Shown here piece by piece: positions 1-8,170 of a DNA stretch of 36,370 nt. This DNA is from Brachyspira sp. G79 (GTDB lineage Bacteria; Spirochaetota; Brachyspiria; Brachyspirales; Brachyspiraceae). The stretch's first letter is position 1; every line of letters starts with the position of its first letter. The notes beneath the pieces were generated by a model. The model saw only the letters and a list, made by a program, of their open reading frames with translations. It was not told where the DNA came from and ran no database searches. A program made the position numbers and the translations under genes. The stretch spans positions 897,381-933,750 of the forward strand of contig NZ_JQIU01000008.1 of the NCBI RefSeq assembly GCF_002379365.1. Direction: 5' to 3'.

Positions 1-569
1 TATCCACTTCTCTCTTTTTATATTTATCCATTACTGAGCTATCATTGACAAATGTATGACACTTCTTTTATACTTCTTCAAATAAGTACTTTCTTTCATC
101 AAGACTGACATATTTTCCTCATTTATAAATAAAAAATTATTCACTTTTAGGGTCTTTTAAGTTTACTTAAAATACGTTCATAATTTTTTATATAAAAAAT
201 TTTATCCAAGAAATGAATTCCTTATGTATATTGTCTAAATTTTCTATTGCATAAATATTTTTTAAATTGAATTTGGGAAGTTCTAGTCACAGCCCACATT
301 CTGTGTAAAATGCAATTGACAATGATCTGTGAGAATTTTGTTATTATTTAATTCTTTTAATACATCTTTATCTTCATCACTTAATATAAAATTTGTAATA
401 TTAATGCTCACAGTAGGTTTTAATTCATAATAAAAAGCTCCTCTATTTAAACTAGAACTATAATTATAAGCCCAATAATATAATGCTCTTTTTATAAAAT
501 ATTCATTCTCTCTTGACTGTATCTATATTAAAACAGTTATAGCTGTTTCTGTTGTTGCCTTTATATATA

Positions 570-591
570 GATGTCTGCCAACCTTCGGTGC
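570..591 (-). repeat. Short GC-rich insertion, copy B of a 22-bp motif
   Basis: On the minus strand this 22-mer begins GCACCGAAGG and ends GGCAGACATC. It lies inside the Rpn remnant, where a continuous family protein would be expected, and adds about 21 nt in frame. It matches copy A (639-660) at 16 of 22 positions and resembles the core at 23110-23123. It looks like a degenerate unit of a short dispersed repeat. Confidence 0.45.
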
Positions 592-631
592 TATTAATTC
601 TTTCTCATCATAATTTTCAGCAATATTGAGG

Positions 632-674
632 CGACTGCGACATCTGTCCACCTTACGTGCTGCCTTAGGCGATG
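632..674 (-). repeat. Short GC-rich insertion, copy A of the motif
   Basis: A GC-rich block of roughly 42 nt interrupts the codons between Asn-Pro and Asn-Ile-Ala-Glu-Asn of the Rpn remnant without shifting the frame. It contains the 9-bp palindrome GCCTAAGGC and the core GGTGGACAGATGTC on the minus strand. TCGCC occurs at both ends. The base composition contrasts sharply with the surrounding AT-rich DNA. The core recurs at 570-591 and at 23110-23123. Confidence 0.5.
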
Positions 675-894
675 GATTAAGTATTTCTATTTTTTTAAAA
701 GTTTCAAAGTTTAAATATTTAAATATTGCATTAATGAAATTTAAAGCTATATTTTCATTACCAACATGCGAAAATAAATAGCGTATAAAATAATCATTAA
801 TTCTATTTAAATTATCAACTGTAACAGGCCATTTAATATTTGTTTTAATCTATCTAAATCTATCATAATTTTATTATACTAACATTAATAATAA

Positions 895-926
895 ATGTAT
901 GCAGGTAATACATACACTGCATACAT
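895..926 (-). terminator. Hairpin downstream of the NSS transporter gene
   Basis: A perfect 10-bp inverted repeat (ATGTATGCAG / CTGCATACAT) with a 12-nt loop lies 23 bp past the stop of the minus-strand transporter gene. On that strand it is followed by TTATTATTAATG, which is T-rich but not a clean T run. It is probably an intrinsic terminator, though a weak one. Confidence 0.5.
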
Positions 927-948
927 AAAGAATTATTAACTATTAATT

Positions 949-2337
949 TCAAATAAAAAACTTATATATATAATTAATAATAAACATAGCAAATAATATT
1001 ATAGGAAGTATATAAGTTACATAAAATCTTGATATAACTGGAAACTTTATTCCGCTTCCAGAATCAACTTCTATAATAAAATTATCCCATCCCCAACCAT
1101 ATTTAGAAACACAGAATATTATTATATATATTCCCCCAAGCTCAACCAAATTATAACTTACTATAAAATCAAATAGATCTAGGAAACTTGTATTCGCCCC
1201 CATAGGATGTATAAATGATAATACATTAAAACCAAAAGCAGTAGGAAGAGAACATACAAATACAACCATACCAACTGCTATAGAAGCAATATGACGAGGC
1301 ATTTTAAACTCTGACATAGTAAAAGCTATTAGATTTTCAAATACAGTTATAACAGTAGTTAAAGCAGCCATTGCCAAAAATATAAAAAATAATGTACCCC
1401 ATAATCTAGGAAGAGGCATAGAATTAAATATATTAGGCAAAGTAACAAATGCTAAACCTGCACCTTCTCCAGGATTTACATCAAATGCAAAACAAGCTGG
1501 AAATATTACAAGCCCTGAAAGAAGTGCTATTAATGTATCTAATATAACTATTATTACAGATTCATTTGTTATAGATTTTTCTTTTCCTATATAGCTGCCA
1601 AATATTGTCATACTTCCTATTCCAATACCTAAAGTAAAAAATGCCTGCCCCATTGCCGCATATATTACCTCAAATAAATTTTCTGCTCCTCTATTAAAAA
1701 TCTTAGATAAATCTGGAAGAAGATAAAATTTTACTCCCTCTATAGCACCTTCCAAAGTTACAGACCTAATTATTAATATAATCACTATTATAAATAATGA
1801 TGACATCATAAACTTTGATGCTTTTTCAACGCCTGCCTGAAGCCCCTTAAAACATATTAATGTACCAAAAAATACAGCTATAAATAAACTAATAACCATT
1901 ATTTTAGGATTAGAAAGCATAGTCCCAAAAAACTGTGCCACACCATCTGGACTTAATCCTAATGTAGCACCGGTAGCCATATAATAAGCATAAGTTATAG
2001 TCCAACCTGTAACACTGGTATAAAACATCATAAGTATTAAACAGCCAAGCATCTGAATATATCCTATTAAATGCCATTTAGCCCCTTCTTTTTCTAATGC
2101 TTTATAAGAACCAGCTATATCTCTTCCTCCAGCACGACCTATACTAAACTCCATTATAAGTATTGGCAAACCTATTACTGCTAAACATATAAGATAAATA
2201 AGAACAAAAGCAGCTCCGCCATATTTACCTGTTATATAAGGGAATCGCCATATATTTCCAAGTCCTATAGCACATCCTGCCGACACAAGTAAAAAACCAA
2301 GCCTATTCGATAATTTTTCTCTTTTTTCATTATGCAT
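949..2337 (-). CDS. Sodium-dependent transporter, NSS/SNF family (LeuT/MhsT type)
   Basis: This is an integral inner-membrane transporter of 462 aa, expected to use the Na+ gradient to import amino acids or related compounds; the substrate cannot be read from the sequence. The family hallmark is in TM1: GCAIGLGNIWRFPY around residues 21-34, where the unwound helix binds Na+ and substrate. It is followed by the loop GKYGGAAF and by MEFSIGRAGG at about 62-71. TM6 carries AAMGQAFFTLGIGIGSM. About 11-12 hydrophobic helices are visible, and the length fits short bacterial members. The ATG is preceded by GGAG about 9 nt upstream. The gene looks monocistronic, with its own promoter (2367-2394) and a downstream hairpin (895-926). 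Confidence 0.93.
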   Translation of the reverse strand: MHNEKREKLSNRLGFLLVSAGCAIGLGNIWRFPYITGKYGGAAFVLIYLICLAVIGLPILIMEFSIGRAGGRDIAGSYKALEKEGAKWHLIGYIQMLGCLILMMFYTSVTGWTITYAYYMATGATLGLSPDGVAQFFGTMLSNPKIMVISLFIAVFFGTLICFKGLQAGVEKASKFMMSSLFIIVIILIIRSVTLEGAIEGVKFYLLPDLSKIFNRGAENLFEVIYAAMGQAFFTLGIGIGSMTIFGSYIGKEKSITNESVIIVILDTLIALLSGLVIFPACFAFDVNPGEGAGLAFVTLPNIFNSMPLPRLWGTLFFIFLAMAALTTVITVFENLIAFTMSEFKMPRHIASIAVGMVVFVCSLPTAFGFNVLSFIHPMGANTSFLDLFDFIVSYNLVELGGIYIIIFCVSKYGWGWDNFIIEVDSGSGIKFPVISRFYVTYILPIILFAMFIINYIYKFFI

Positions 2338-2366
2338 ATTAGCAACTCCAAAATTATTATCTACAT

Positions 2367-2406
2367 ATTATACAATATTTATATATTACTTCAAGTAGTA
2401 ATATAT
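2367..2406 (-). promoter_or_regulatory. Promoter of the NSS transporter with an overlapping inverted repeat
   Basis: On the minus strand, TTGAAG (2389-2394), a 16-nt spacer and TATAAT (2367-2372) form a sigma-70-like promoter about 30 nt ahead of the transporter ATG. A perfect 10-bp inverted repeat, ATATATTACT / AGTAATATAT with a 6-nt centre (2381-2406), covers the -35 box. This placement suggests a repressor operator, but the regulator is unknown. Confidence 0.6.
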
Positions 2407-2444
2407 AAAATATATGCAATTTTTTGTTACAAACAAAAAATTAT

Positions 2445-2477
2445 AAAAAAAGGATTACTAAAAATCATTAGTAATCC
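2445..2477 (-). terminator. Intrinsic terminator of pyk
   Basis: A perfect 10-bp stem (GGATTACTAA / TTAGTAATCC, 2452-2461 with 2468-2477) with a 6-nt loop is followed on the minus strand by seven T. It starts about 20 bp after the pyruvate kinase stop codon. This is a clear rho-independent terminator. Confidence 0.85.
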
Positions 2478-2498
2478 CAAATAAAATTGATATATAAA

Positions 2499-3932
2499 TT
2501 AGTGTATAATAACTATACGAACGCTATTTTCCTGCCATCTGCCCTGCCATTTGCTTCCACTTACAACTATTGCAGTATCACCATGATTTGCCAAGTTATG
2601 TTTAACTATAGTATCTTCAAGTATATCTATCTGTCCTCCATGACTAATTCCAGAACTGAAGTTTAAATCTTCAGGCATAAGTATAGTATAGACATTATGA
2701 CATATAGAAAGGCTATTAGATAAATTAGTATCAGAAGACATAAATACTATAGGCGTTTTAGGTCTTTTTTTTGATAAATTTCTCACAGTTCTTCCGGACT
2801 TAGAAAGTGCAATTATCACTTTATTATTCAAACTATATGATAAATAAGAAGCACTATCAGCTAATGCATCATTTATTCCTCTATCTAATAAATTCATATT
2901 ATCATGAGATATTTTAGTCATAGATCTTTCAGCAGCCTCTACAATAGAAACCATAGCTTTAACTGATTCTATAGGATAATCACCTGAAGCAGTTTCGGCA
3001 GACATCATAACAACATCTGTTCCATCTAATACAGCATTAGCAACATCACTTGCTTCCGCTCTTGAAGGTACAGGACTTTTTGTCATACTTTCAAGCATTT
3101 GAGTAGCTATTATAGTAATTTTACCTAAATCATTGGCCATTTTTAATATCTTTTTCTGCCAAACAGGGACCTCTCCGAATGGTATTTCTACCCCCAAATC
3201 ACCTCTTGCTACCATAACTCCGTCAGAATGTTTTATTATATCTTCCAAATTTTCTAAAGATTCTGTATTTTCTATTTTTGATACTATACCAACATGCTGA
3301 AAATTATTATCATCTAAAATTTTTCTAAGTCTTATAACATCATCAGCACGCCTAACAAAACTCATACCCAAATAATTTACACCATTTTTTGCACAAAATA
3401 GTGCATCATTAATATCTTTTTCTGTTAAAACTTCTGTAGTAACATGAGCACCTGGTAAATTAATTCCTTTGCTGCTTAATATAGTTCCTCCAGTTATAAC
3501 TTTGCATACCACAAGTTTTGAAGCCTCATCGCTTGATTCTACTATAAGCTGTATAGTACCATCAGCTATTAAAAGCATAGAGCCGCTTTTTACATCATGT
3601 GCTATATTAGAATGCGTTGTAGGAATAATATTGTCATCATTAGTTTCTTTATATCCGCTTAATTTTACGATATCACCCTCTTTTACTGCTATAGGGTCTT
3701 TTAACTTTCCTATTCTTATTTTTGGTCCCTGCATATCAGCTAATATTGCAACTGGTTTTCTCAATTCTTTAGAAACTTTTCTTATTATATTGATTCTCTC
3801 TAAATGTTCTTCATAAGCCCCAAATGAAAAATTTAATCTGCATACATCAGCACCATTTTCTATAATCTTTTTTATCATATCTTCACTAGACCATCTAGGT
3901 CCTAAAGTAGCTATTATTTTAGTTTTTCTCAT
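2499..3932 (-). CDS. pyk: Pyruvate kinase
   Basis: Converts phosphoenolpyruvate and ADP to pyruvate and ATP in the last step of glycolysis (cytoplasmic). The 477-aa length and domain order fit the family: N-terminal barrel strand MRKTKIIATLGP, B domain at about 70-170, then VSKIEN (catalytic Lys), MVARGDLGVEIP (metal-binding Asp), ATQMLESM and SRAEASDVANAVLDGTD, with a C-domain to the end. The strand ADMQGPKIR carries Lys where K+-dependent enzymes have Glu (GPEIR), as in E. coli PykA, so K+-independent activity is inferred. Unusually, the RxNFSHG motif reads RLNFSFG, with Phe in place of the highly conserved His. There is no extra C-terminal PEP-utiliser domain. A divergent gene starts 147 bp away. 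Confidence 0.96.
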   Translation of the reverse strand: MRKTKIIATLGPRWSSEDMIKKIIENGADVCRLNFSFGAYEEHLERINIIRKVSKELRKPVAILADMQGPKIRIGKLKDPIAVKEGDIVKLSGYKETNDDNIIPTTHSNIAHDVKSGSMLLIADGTIQLIVESSDEASKLVVCKVITGGTILSSKGINLPGAHVTTEVLTEKDINDALFCAKNGVNYLGMSFVRRADDVIRLRKILDDNNFQHVGIVSKIENTESLENLEDIIKHSDGVMVARGDLGVEIPFGEVPVWQKKILKMANDLGKITIIATQMLESMTKSPVPSRAEASDVANAVLDGTDVVMMSAETASGDYPIESVKAMVSIVEAAERSMTKISHDNMNLLDRGINDALADSASYLSYSLNNKVIIALSKSGRTVRNLSKKRPKTPIVFMSSDTNLSNSLSICHNVYTILMPEDLNFSSGISHGGQIDILEDTIVKHNLANHGDTAIVVSGSKWQGRWQENSVRIVIIH

Positions 3933-4079
3933 TCATATTTCCTTTATTTGTAATTTTTATTACCATAAATCTTATATTATATAAATATAAAAAATTATAC
4001 AGCAATGTTATAAAAAAATCTTTAAGATTTATAAAAAAATACTTATATAAAATAATTTTTTACTTTAAAAATATATATT

Positions 4080-4655
4080 ATGATATATAATAAAACAATG
4101 ACTACAAAAAAAAGATATATAATATTTTTAAGTATTCTATTGGCATTGTCTCTATATGCCTGCAAACATCAAACTAAAACTATAATCTTTAATAATATAT
4201 CAATAGATGTTCCTGAAGATTTTTCAGAAAATTTTTTGGGACAAGCGGTAGAAGCTGATAATAATAGAATAGAATATTATAATTCATACGGTGTGCAGAG
4301 AAAAACAGCAATATACACTGCAGCATATACAAAATATAAAGCTGCATATACTGGGATAATTAATTTAGAAAAAGTTAGAAACGATATAATAAACGGTTTG
4401 AAAAACAACAATGCTATTCAAGAATTTCAAATAGTTAATGAAGGTCCAGCCCAAGGTTTTGATAATGCTTATGAAATTTTAATGAGTTTTTATTACGGGC
4501 CTAATAAAACTTATCATAAATCATTCTCAATGATTCATGACGATGGCATACTTCAAATAATATGTATGTATAATGCTAACAGTAAAAAAGATGATAGAGA
4601 AATAAATAACATTATAAAATCTGTAAAAATAATAGAAAATAATACCAATGATTAA
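4080..4655 (+). CDS. Putative lipoprotein of unknown function
   Basis: A 191-aa protein with a Lys/Arg N-terminus, a hydrophobic stretch (about residues 13-25) and the lipobox L-Y-A-C with Cys28, so probably a lipid-anchored envelope protein. The mature part begins with an acidic, beta-rich segment, IDVPEDFSENF. That vaguely recalls the DcrB/PsbP-like fold, but the resemblance is too weak for a family call. An ATG at 4098 (Met7) is an alternative start; no clear ribosome-binding site marks either one. The gene is divergent from pyk. Its 3' end overlaps the convergent ksgA gene by 4 bp, leaving no room for a separate terminator. Confidence 0.75.
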   Translation: MIYNKTMTTKKRYIIFLSILLALSLYACKHQTKTIIFNNISIDVPEDFSENFLGQAVEADNNRIEYYNSYGVQRKTAIYTAAYTKYKAAYTGIINLEKVRNDIINGLKNNNAIQEFQIVNEGPAQGFDNAYEILMSFYYGPNKTYHKSFSMIHDDGILQIICMYNANSKKDDREINNIIKSVKIIENNTND

Positions 4656-5500
4656 TTAATATATTCTTTTAATGTATTGGAAAGTTTAATTACTTTATTC
4701 AAGTTTAAAGTTTCTCCTCTAATATTTCCATCAATACCTGATTTTTCAAATATTTCATCTATACAACTTTTATTTATATTAATATATGGAGAATTAATAA
4801 AATTATTTTTTATAGTTTTTCTTCTATTATGAAATAATGTTTTTGACACGGATTTAAATATATCTATCATATCAATATCAGTTTCTTTTGGAGTAATACT
4901 TATAATAGACGATGTAACTTTGGGAATAGGATAAAAAACTTCTTTAGAAACATTATATTCAAGTTTTACATCTGACATAAAATTAGCAAATAGTGTTAAA
5001 GCTGAATAATTCTCTGTATCTTCTTTAGCTGTAAGCCTTTCAGCAAAATCACTTTGAACCATAAATACAGCATAGTTCCATTTACCATAAGATTTTTGCA
5101 ATAGCCATTCCATTATAGGACTTGCTATATTATATGGTATATTCCCATAAACATCATATTTCTTATCTGAATCTGATATATCAAAAGTTAATATATCTTT
5201 ATGAATTATATTAATATTATTAAATTTTTCTTTTAAATGATTGTACAAAGCATTATCATATTCTACTATAGTGAGATTTTCATTATATATATTTATGAGC
5301 ATATTACTTAAAGCTCCAAGCCCTCCGCCTATCTCTAAAGAAAATTCACCTCTCAAATAATTTTTTGGAACAGTAGATGCTATATTATATGCAATATTTC
5401 TATCACATAAAAAATTTTGACCTCTATTTTTATTTGGAAATATAGACTTCTCTTTTAAATATTCTGTTATTTCTCTCTTTGAGTATAAATTATCTAACAT
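4652..5500 (-). CDS. rsmA: 16S rRNA (adenine(1518)-N(6)/adenine(1519)-N(6))-dimethyltransferase
   Basis: Dimethylates two adjacent adenines in the 3' terminal helix of 16S rRNA using S-adenosylmethionine, late in small-subunit assembly (also called KsgA). Visible motifs in order are NRGQNFLCD (about 25-33), the SAM-binding loop EIGGGLGAL, the acidic end of strand 2 in TIVEYD, and the catalytic GNIPYNIASP (N-I-P-Y). The C-terminal region carries FYPIPKVTSSI and FHNRRKTIKNN. Length 282 aa is normal. It is the last gene of a minus-strand operon: its start overlaps the end of the upstream membrane-protein gene by 11 bp, which suggests translational coupling. Confidence 0.96.
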   Translation of the reverse strand: MLDNLYSKREITEYLKEKSIFPNKNRGQNFLCDRNIAYNIASTVPKNYLRGEFSLEIGGGLGALSNMLINIYNENLTIVEYDNALYNHLKEKFNNINIIHKDILTFDISDSDKKYDVYGNIPYNIASPIMEWLLQKSYGKWNYAVFMVQSDFAERLTAKEDTENYSALTLFANFMSDVKLEYNVSKEVFYPIPKVTSSIISITPKETDIDMIDIFKSVSKTLFHNRRKTIKNNFINSPYININKSCIDEIFEKSGIDGNIRGETLNLNKVIKLSNTLKEYIN

Positions 5501-7217
5501 CTCTCGGAATTCTAGCCATTTGGAATATTACAATCAATATTAAAATAAAAGCTGATACTACAATAATTATAACACTAAGAGTAATCTCAGAAACCATCAC
5601 AAGAAGCATAGCAATATAACTAACTATTACCCTATATACCAAAGCAAGCAATATAGTTCCGACTACTCCAGTAACTCTATTATATATATGGAAAGTGGCT
5701 GAAGGGGACATAGAAAGCCTGTATCTAAATGAATAGTATGCTATTATAAGAAATAATAACAGATATGTAATAGGTTCTATATTTTTAGTTATTAATTCAA
5801 GATTAATCTCTTTATCTGAGTATCCAAATCTTTTAATTTCTTTTCTTAATGTAAATAAATCTGATAAATTAATATACTTTAATTCCAAAGAAGTATAATT
5901 TTTAATAATATCTAAAGTACTGTATGATATAGAAATAGGGATAATTAAACTGTTAGTATCACTATAGATATAATCATTTTTATTTGTATCAAAACGTGCC
6001 TTCAAGATAATATTTTTATTATTATTTGTGGATTTAAATTCATCAGCTATTTTTCCATATAAATAATTATCACAGCTTACAATTTTTAATTCATCATCAA
6101 GTTTAATAAGTGATACATCAAATATATAAAAACTATTTTTAAACACAGAACTGCTTGAAGACGAAAGCAATGTATTTTTATCAAGCATTAAATTTATTCC
6201 ATTATGATTTAATGCTGATGTGTACTGCAATATATCTGGATTGTTAATATAAGCATTTCTTATTTCTTTAGCTTCCCTAATAAAGAAATCGTATCTGCTT
6301 ATGGAATCTCTAATAATAGAATAATAATTATCAACTTCCGCTATATTCGGAGCTTCCATGTATAATTTAGAAATCCCATCATAAGCGTCCCATAATCTTC
6401 CATTTTCATAAAGCGTGATAACATCTGACAATCTTCCATATACAGATGCCTCTTCTGTTGTAGTAATTGCATACTTTGGTTTTTGATTATTTGCAATGCT
6501 AATTTTATTTATATAATACAAAGCCAAAGGATTGTATTTATCCAAAGCAATAACCTGATTAAAATATTTAGACGCCTCATAATAATTTGAATAGCTAAAT
6601 TCTCTAGTACCAAGTCTTATTAAATTATTAATATTGCTAATTTCTAATTGATGATTTTTTTCATTCTCTTTTCTTTTTTCTTCCTGTATGCTTTTTATTA
6701 AAAGAAGTACATTACCGTCATTTCTATCATAAAATAATGCCTCTTCAGCAAAATAAGCAGCAGAATCTAAATTACCGCTGATAAGTTCATTTTTAGATTT
6801 TTCATATGCTTCATTTTTTAGTTTTAGTCCATATTCATAATAAACCATAGCATCCCTAGAAGAATTATGCTCTTTTACAATAGAGATAAAAGAATCCACA
6901 AAAGAATAATCATATAGTGTATAAAATATAACTAAAATTATAATGACAGTTATAGGGAAAGCTATAACTTTTGATATATTTTCCTGATATAGATATTTAG
7001 CCTTAAAGAAAGCAAAATATACAGATAGAGATATTATATACGGCATATAAGTTTTATAGAATATTAAACTTATTAACATATATGTAAATAAAGAATAATC
7101 TCTGCCTTCACCTCTGGAATACAAAACATATATTATTAATATAACAGCTATACCTATAATACTCATTATTAAAAAATTTAATATAAGTCTAGTAGTAATG
7201 CTATGTTCTTTTTTCAT
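5490..7217 (-). CDS. Membrane protein with a TPR-like middle region
   Basis: A 575-aa protein of unknown function. The N-terminus holds three to four hydrophobic helices (about residues 10-32, 40-70 and 83-105). A long hydrophilic, helical middle follows with at least two TPR-like units, around SGNLDSAAYFAEEALFYDRN and SNYYEASKYFNQVIALDKYN. A beta-rich part and a final cluster of about four helices (about 478-575) end in basic residues. The topology suggests that the TPR part faces one compartment while both ends sit in the inner membrane. Its start overlaps the stop of the upstream TPR lipoprotein gene by 4 bp and its end overlaps rsmA. The pairing of a TPR lipoprotein with a TPR membrane protein hints at a shared envelope complex; this is inference. 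Confidence 0.8.
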   Translation of the reverse strand: MKKEHSITTRLILNFLIMSIIGIAVILIIYVLYSRGEGRDYSLFTYMLISLIFYKTYMPYIISLSVYFAFFKAKYLYQENISKVIAFPITVIIILVIFYTLYDYSFVDSFISIVKEHNSSRDAMVYYEYGLKLKNEAYEKSKNELISGNLDSAAYFAEEALFYDRNDGNVLLLIKSIQEEKRKENEKNHQLEISNINNLIRLGTREFSYSNYYEASKYFNQVIALDKYNPLALYYINKISIANNQKPKYAITTTEEASVYGRLSDVITLYENGRLWDAYDGISKLYMEAPNIAEVDNYYSIIRDSISRYDFFIREAKEIRNAYINNPDILQYTSALNHNGINLMLDKNTLLSSSSSSVFKNSFYIFDVSLIKLDDELKIVSCDNYLYGKIADEFKSTNNNKNIILKARFDTNKNDYIYSDTNSLIIPISISYSTLDIIKNYTSLELKYINLSDLFTLRKEIKRFGYSDKEINLELITKNIEPITYLLLFLIIAYYSFRYRLSMSPSATFHIYNRVTGVVGTILLALVYRVIVSYIAMLLVMVSEITLSVIIIVVSAFILILIVIFQMARIPRDVR

Positions 7218-7660
7218 GAGTCTACATTTTCTTCAATAACTTCTACTTCCTCTTCTATTATCTCTACAGGTTTTAATTTAGGTTTTTTATCATAAATATC
7301 CTGCATAACCTTTTGAGCCAAAATTCTAGGAGGTAAAACTGTAAAATTATTTATAACTATATCAAAATATGTTAAAGCCTCTTCATACTTATTTTGATAA
7401 TAGTAGCAGAAGCCTATTTCATAATAAGCCCAAGCCACATCTTTACTATAGTTTTCTCTATCAAAATTATCTATTATATACTGATAATAAGCTATAGCAG
7501 TCTTGTAGTTTTTATTACCAAATTCAGTATATGCTTTCTCAGCTATTATTTTTGGATATCTCTCTTCTTCAACGGATATCTTAACTGCCGAGGCACATGA
7601 AGCTAATAAAAAAACAAGTATAACTAAAAAAACAAAACTTTTTTTCACTAAAAAATCCAT
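7214..7660 (-). CDS. TPR-containing lipoprotein
   Basis: A 148-aa protein with a basic N-terminus, a hydrophobic segment and the lipobox L-A-S-C (Cys22). Two TPR-like helical hairpins follow: EKAYTEFGNKNYKTAIAYYQ and a second one around GFCYYYQNKYEEALTYFDIV. The C-terminus is a Glu/Val-rich tail (EEEVEVIEENVDS). The layout resembles small BamD-like outer-membrane TPR lipoproteins, but it is much shorter and no specific role can be assigned. Its ATG shares one base with the upstream stop (TAATG) and its stop overlaps the next start by 4 bp, so the operon is translationally coupled. Confidence 0.8.
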   Translation of the reverse strand: MDFLVKKSFVFLVILVFLLASCASAVKISVEEERYPKIIAEKAYTEFGNKNYKTAIAYYQYIIDNFDRENYSKDVAWAYYEIGFCYYYQNKYEEALTYFDIVINNFTVLPPRILAQKVMQDIYDKKPKLKPVEIIEEEVEVIEENVDS

Positions 7661-7965
7661 TATTTTTTTATAGTATATACCTCATCACGAACAGGCAGAC
7701 TTTTGCGTAAAGCCTTTAGGAAACTTCTTAAATCACCCATTTCCTTATAGTCATCACACTTTTCAACCGTTCTTCTTGCAACTGTAAAATACTTGTACAT
7801 TTTTTCTTCACCAAGTTTTTTACGCCATTGTTCCTGTGCACATTTAACTCTTAGCAAATATTGGTTGCCGTCTACTCCGCTTGACTTTCTAAACAATACG
7901 CAATATCGGCAGTTAGCACAATATATACCTGTTTCTGACACTTGTTCATTTTGTTCTTCGCTCAT
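7660..7965 (-). CDS. Small Cys-rich conserved-looking protein, possible metal binder
   Basis: A 101-aa cytoplasmic protein with no signal peptide. The N-terminal third holds CANCRYC (Cys16, 19, 22), then Cys42 and Cys70, a pattern that could bind zinc or an Fe-S cluster. The rest is basic and helical (FLKALRKSLP). I do not recognise the family. It is the first gene of the four-gene operon leading to rsmA and follows a strong promoter (8011-8039). The position beside rsmA could mean a role in translation, but that is only a contextual guess. Confidence 0.75.
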   Translation of the reverse strand: MSEEQNEQVSETGIYCANCRYCVLFRKSSGVDGNQYLLRVKCAQEQWRKKLGEEKMYKYFTVARRTVEKCDDYKEMGDLRSFLKALRKSLPVRDEVYTIKK

Positions 7966-8010
7966 AAATACTTACCATAAATATATTTGTTTTAATTATT
8001 TTATAATAAA

Positions 8011-8039
8011 AGTATAACAAACTTTAAGATTTAAGTCAA
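8011..8039 (-). promoter_or_regulatory. Promoter of the Cys-protein/TPR/rsmA operon
   Basis: On the minus strand, TTGACT (8034-8039), a 17-nt spacer and TATACT (8011-8016) form a near-consensus sigma-70 promoter 45 bp ahead of the ATG at 7965. Confidence 0.75.
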
Positions 8040-8170
8040 GATTACTAATTTGTTAAAAAATTTCATAAATATTTAAGTACGTTAATAATTACATAATTTT
8101 TTAATATGGCTTTTTTACTATAATTAAAAAAATAATATTTAAAATTAATTTTTTTACGAGAATTGTTAAT

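Larger units (their letters stand above)
1..866 (-). pseudogene. Decayed Rpn-family (PD-(D/E)XK) nuclease/transposase-like gene, cut by the window edge
   Basis: Reading the minus strand from the ATG at 864-866 across frames recovers an Rpn/PDDEXK_2-type protein. The N-terminal piece reads VDNLNRINDYFIRYLFSHVG, the middle contains RALYYWAYNYSSSL followed by YELKPTVSINI, and the C-terminal piece reads LELPKFNLKNIYAIENL. It is broken in several ways. There is a frameshift about 8 codons after the ATG. An in-frame TAG at 523-525 replaces the Glu expected in the E-I-Q part of the nuclease motif. A TGA follows HFTQNVGCD near 290, and more shifts and stops lie between 1 and 280. Two short GC-rich insertions sit at about 632-674 and 570-591. 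The C-terminal end would continue to the left of base 1. Family members are known as recombination-promoting nucleases; this copy cannot encode a full protein. The family call rests on motif memory. Confidence 0.8.
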
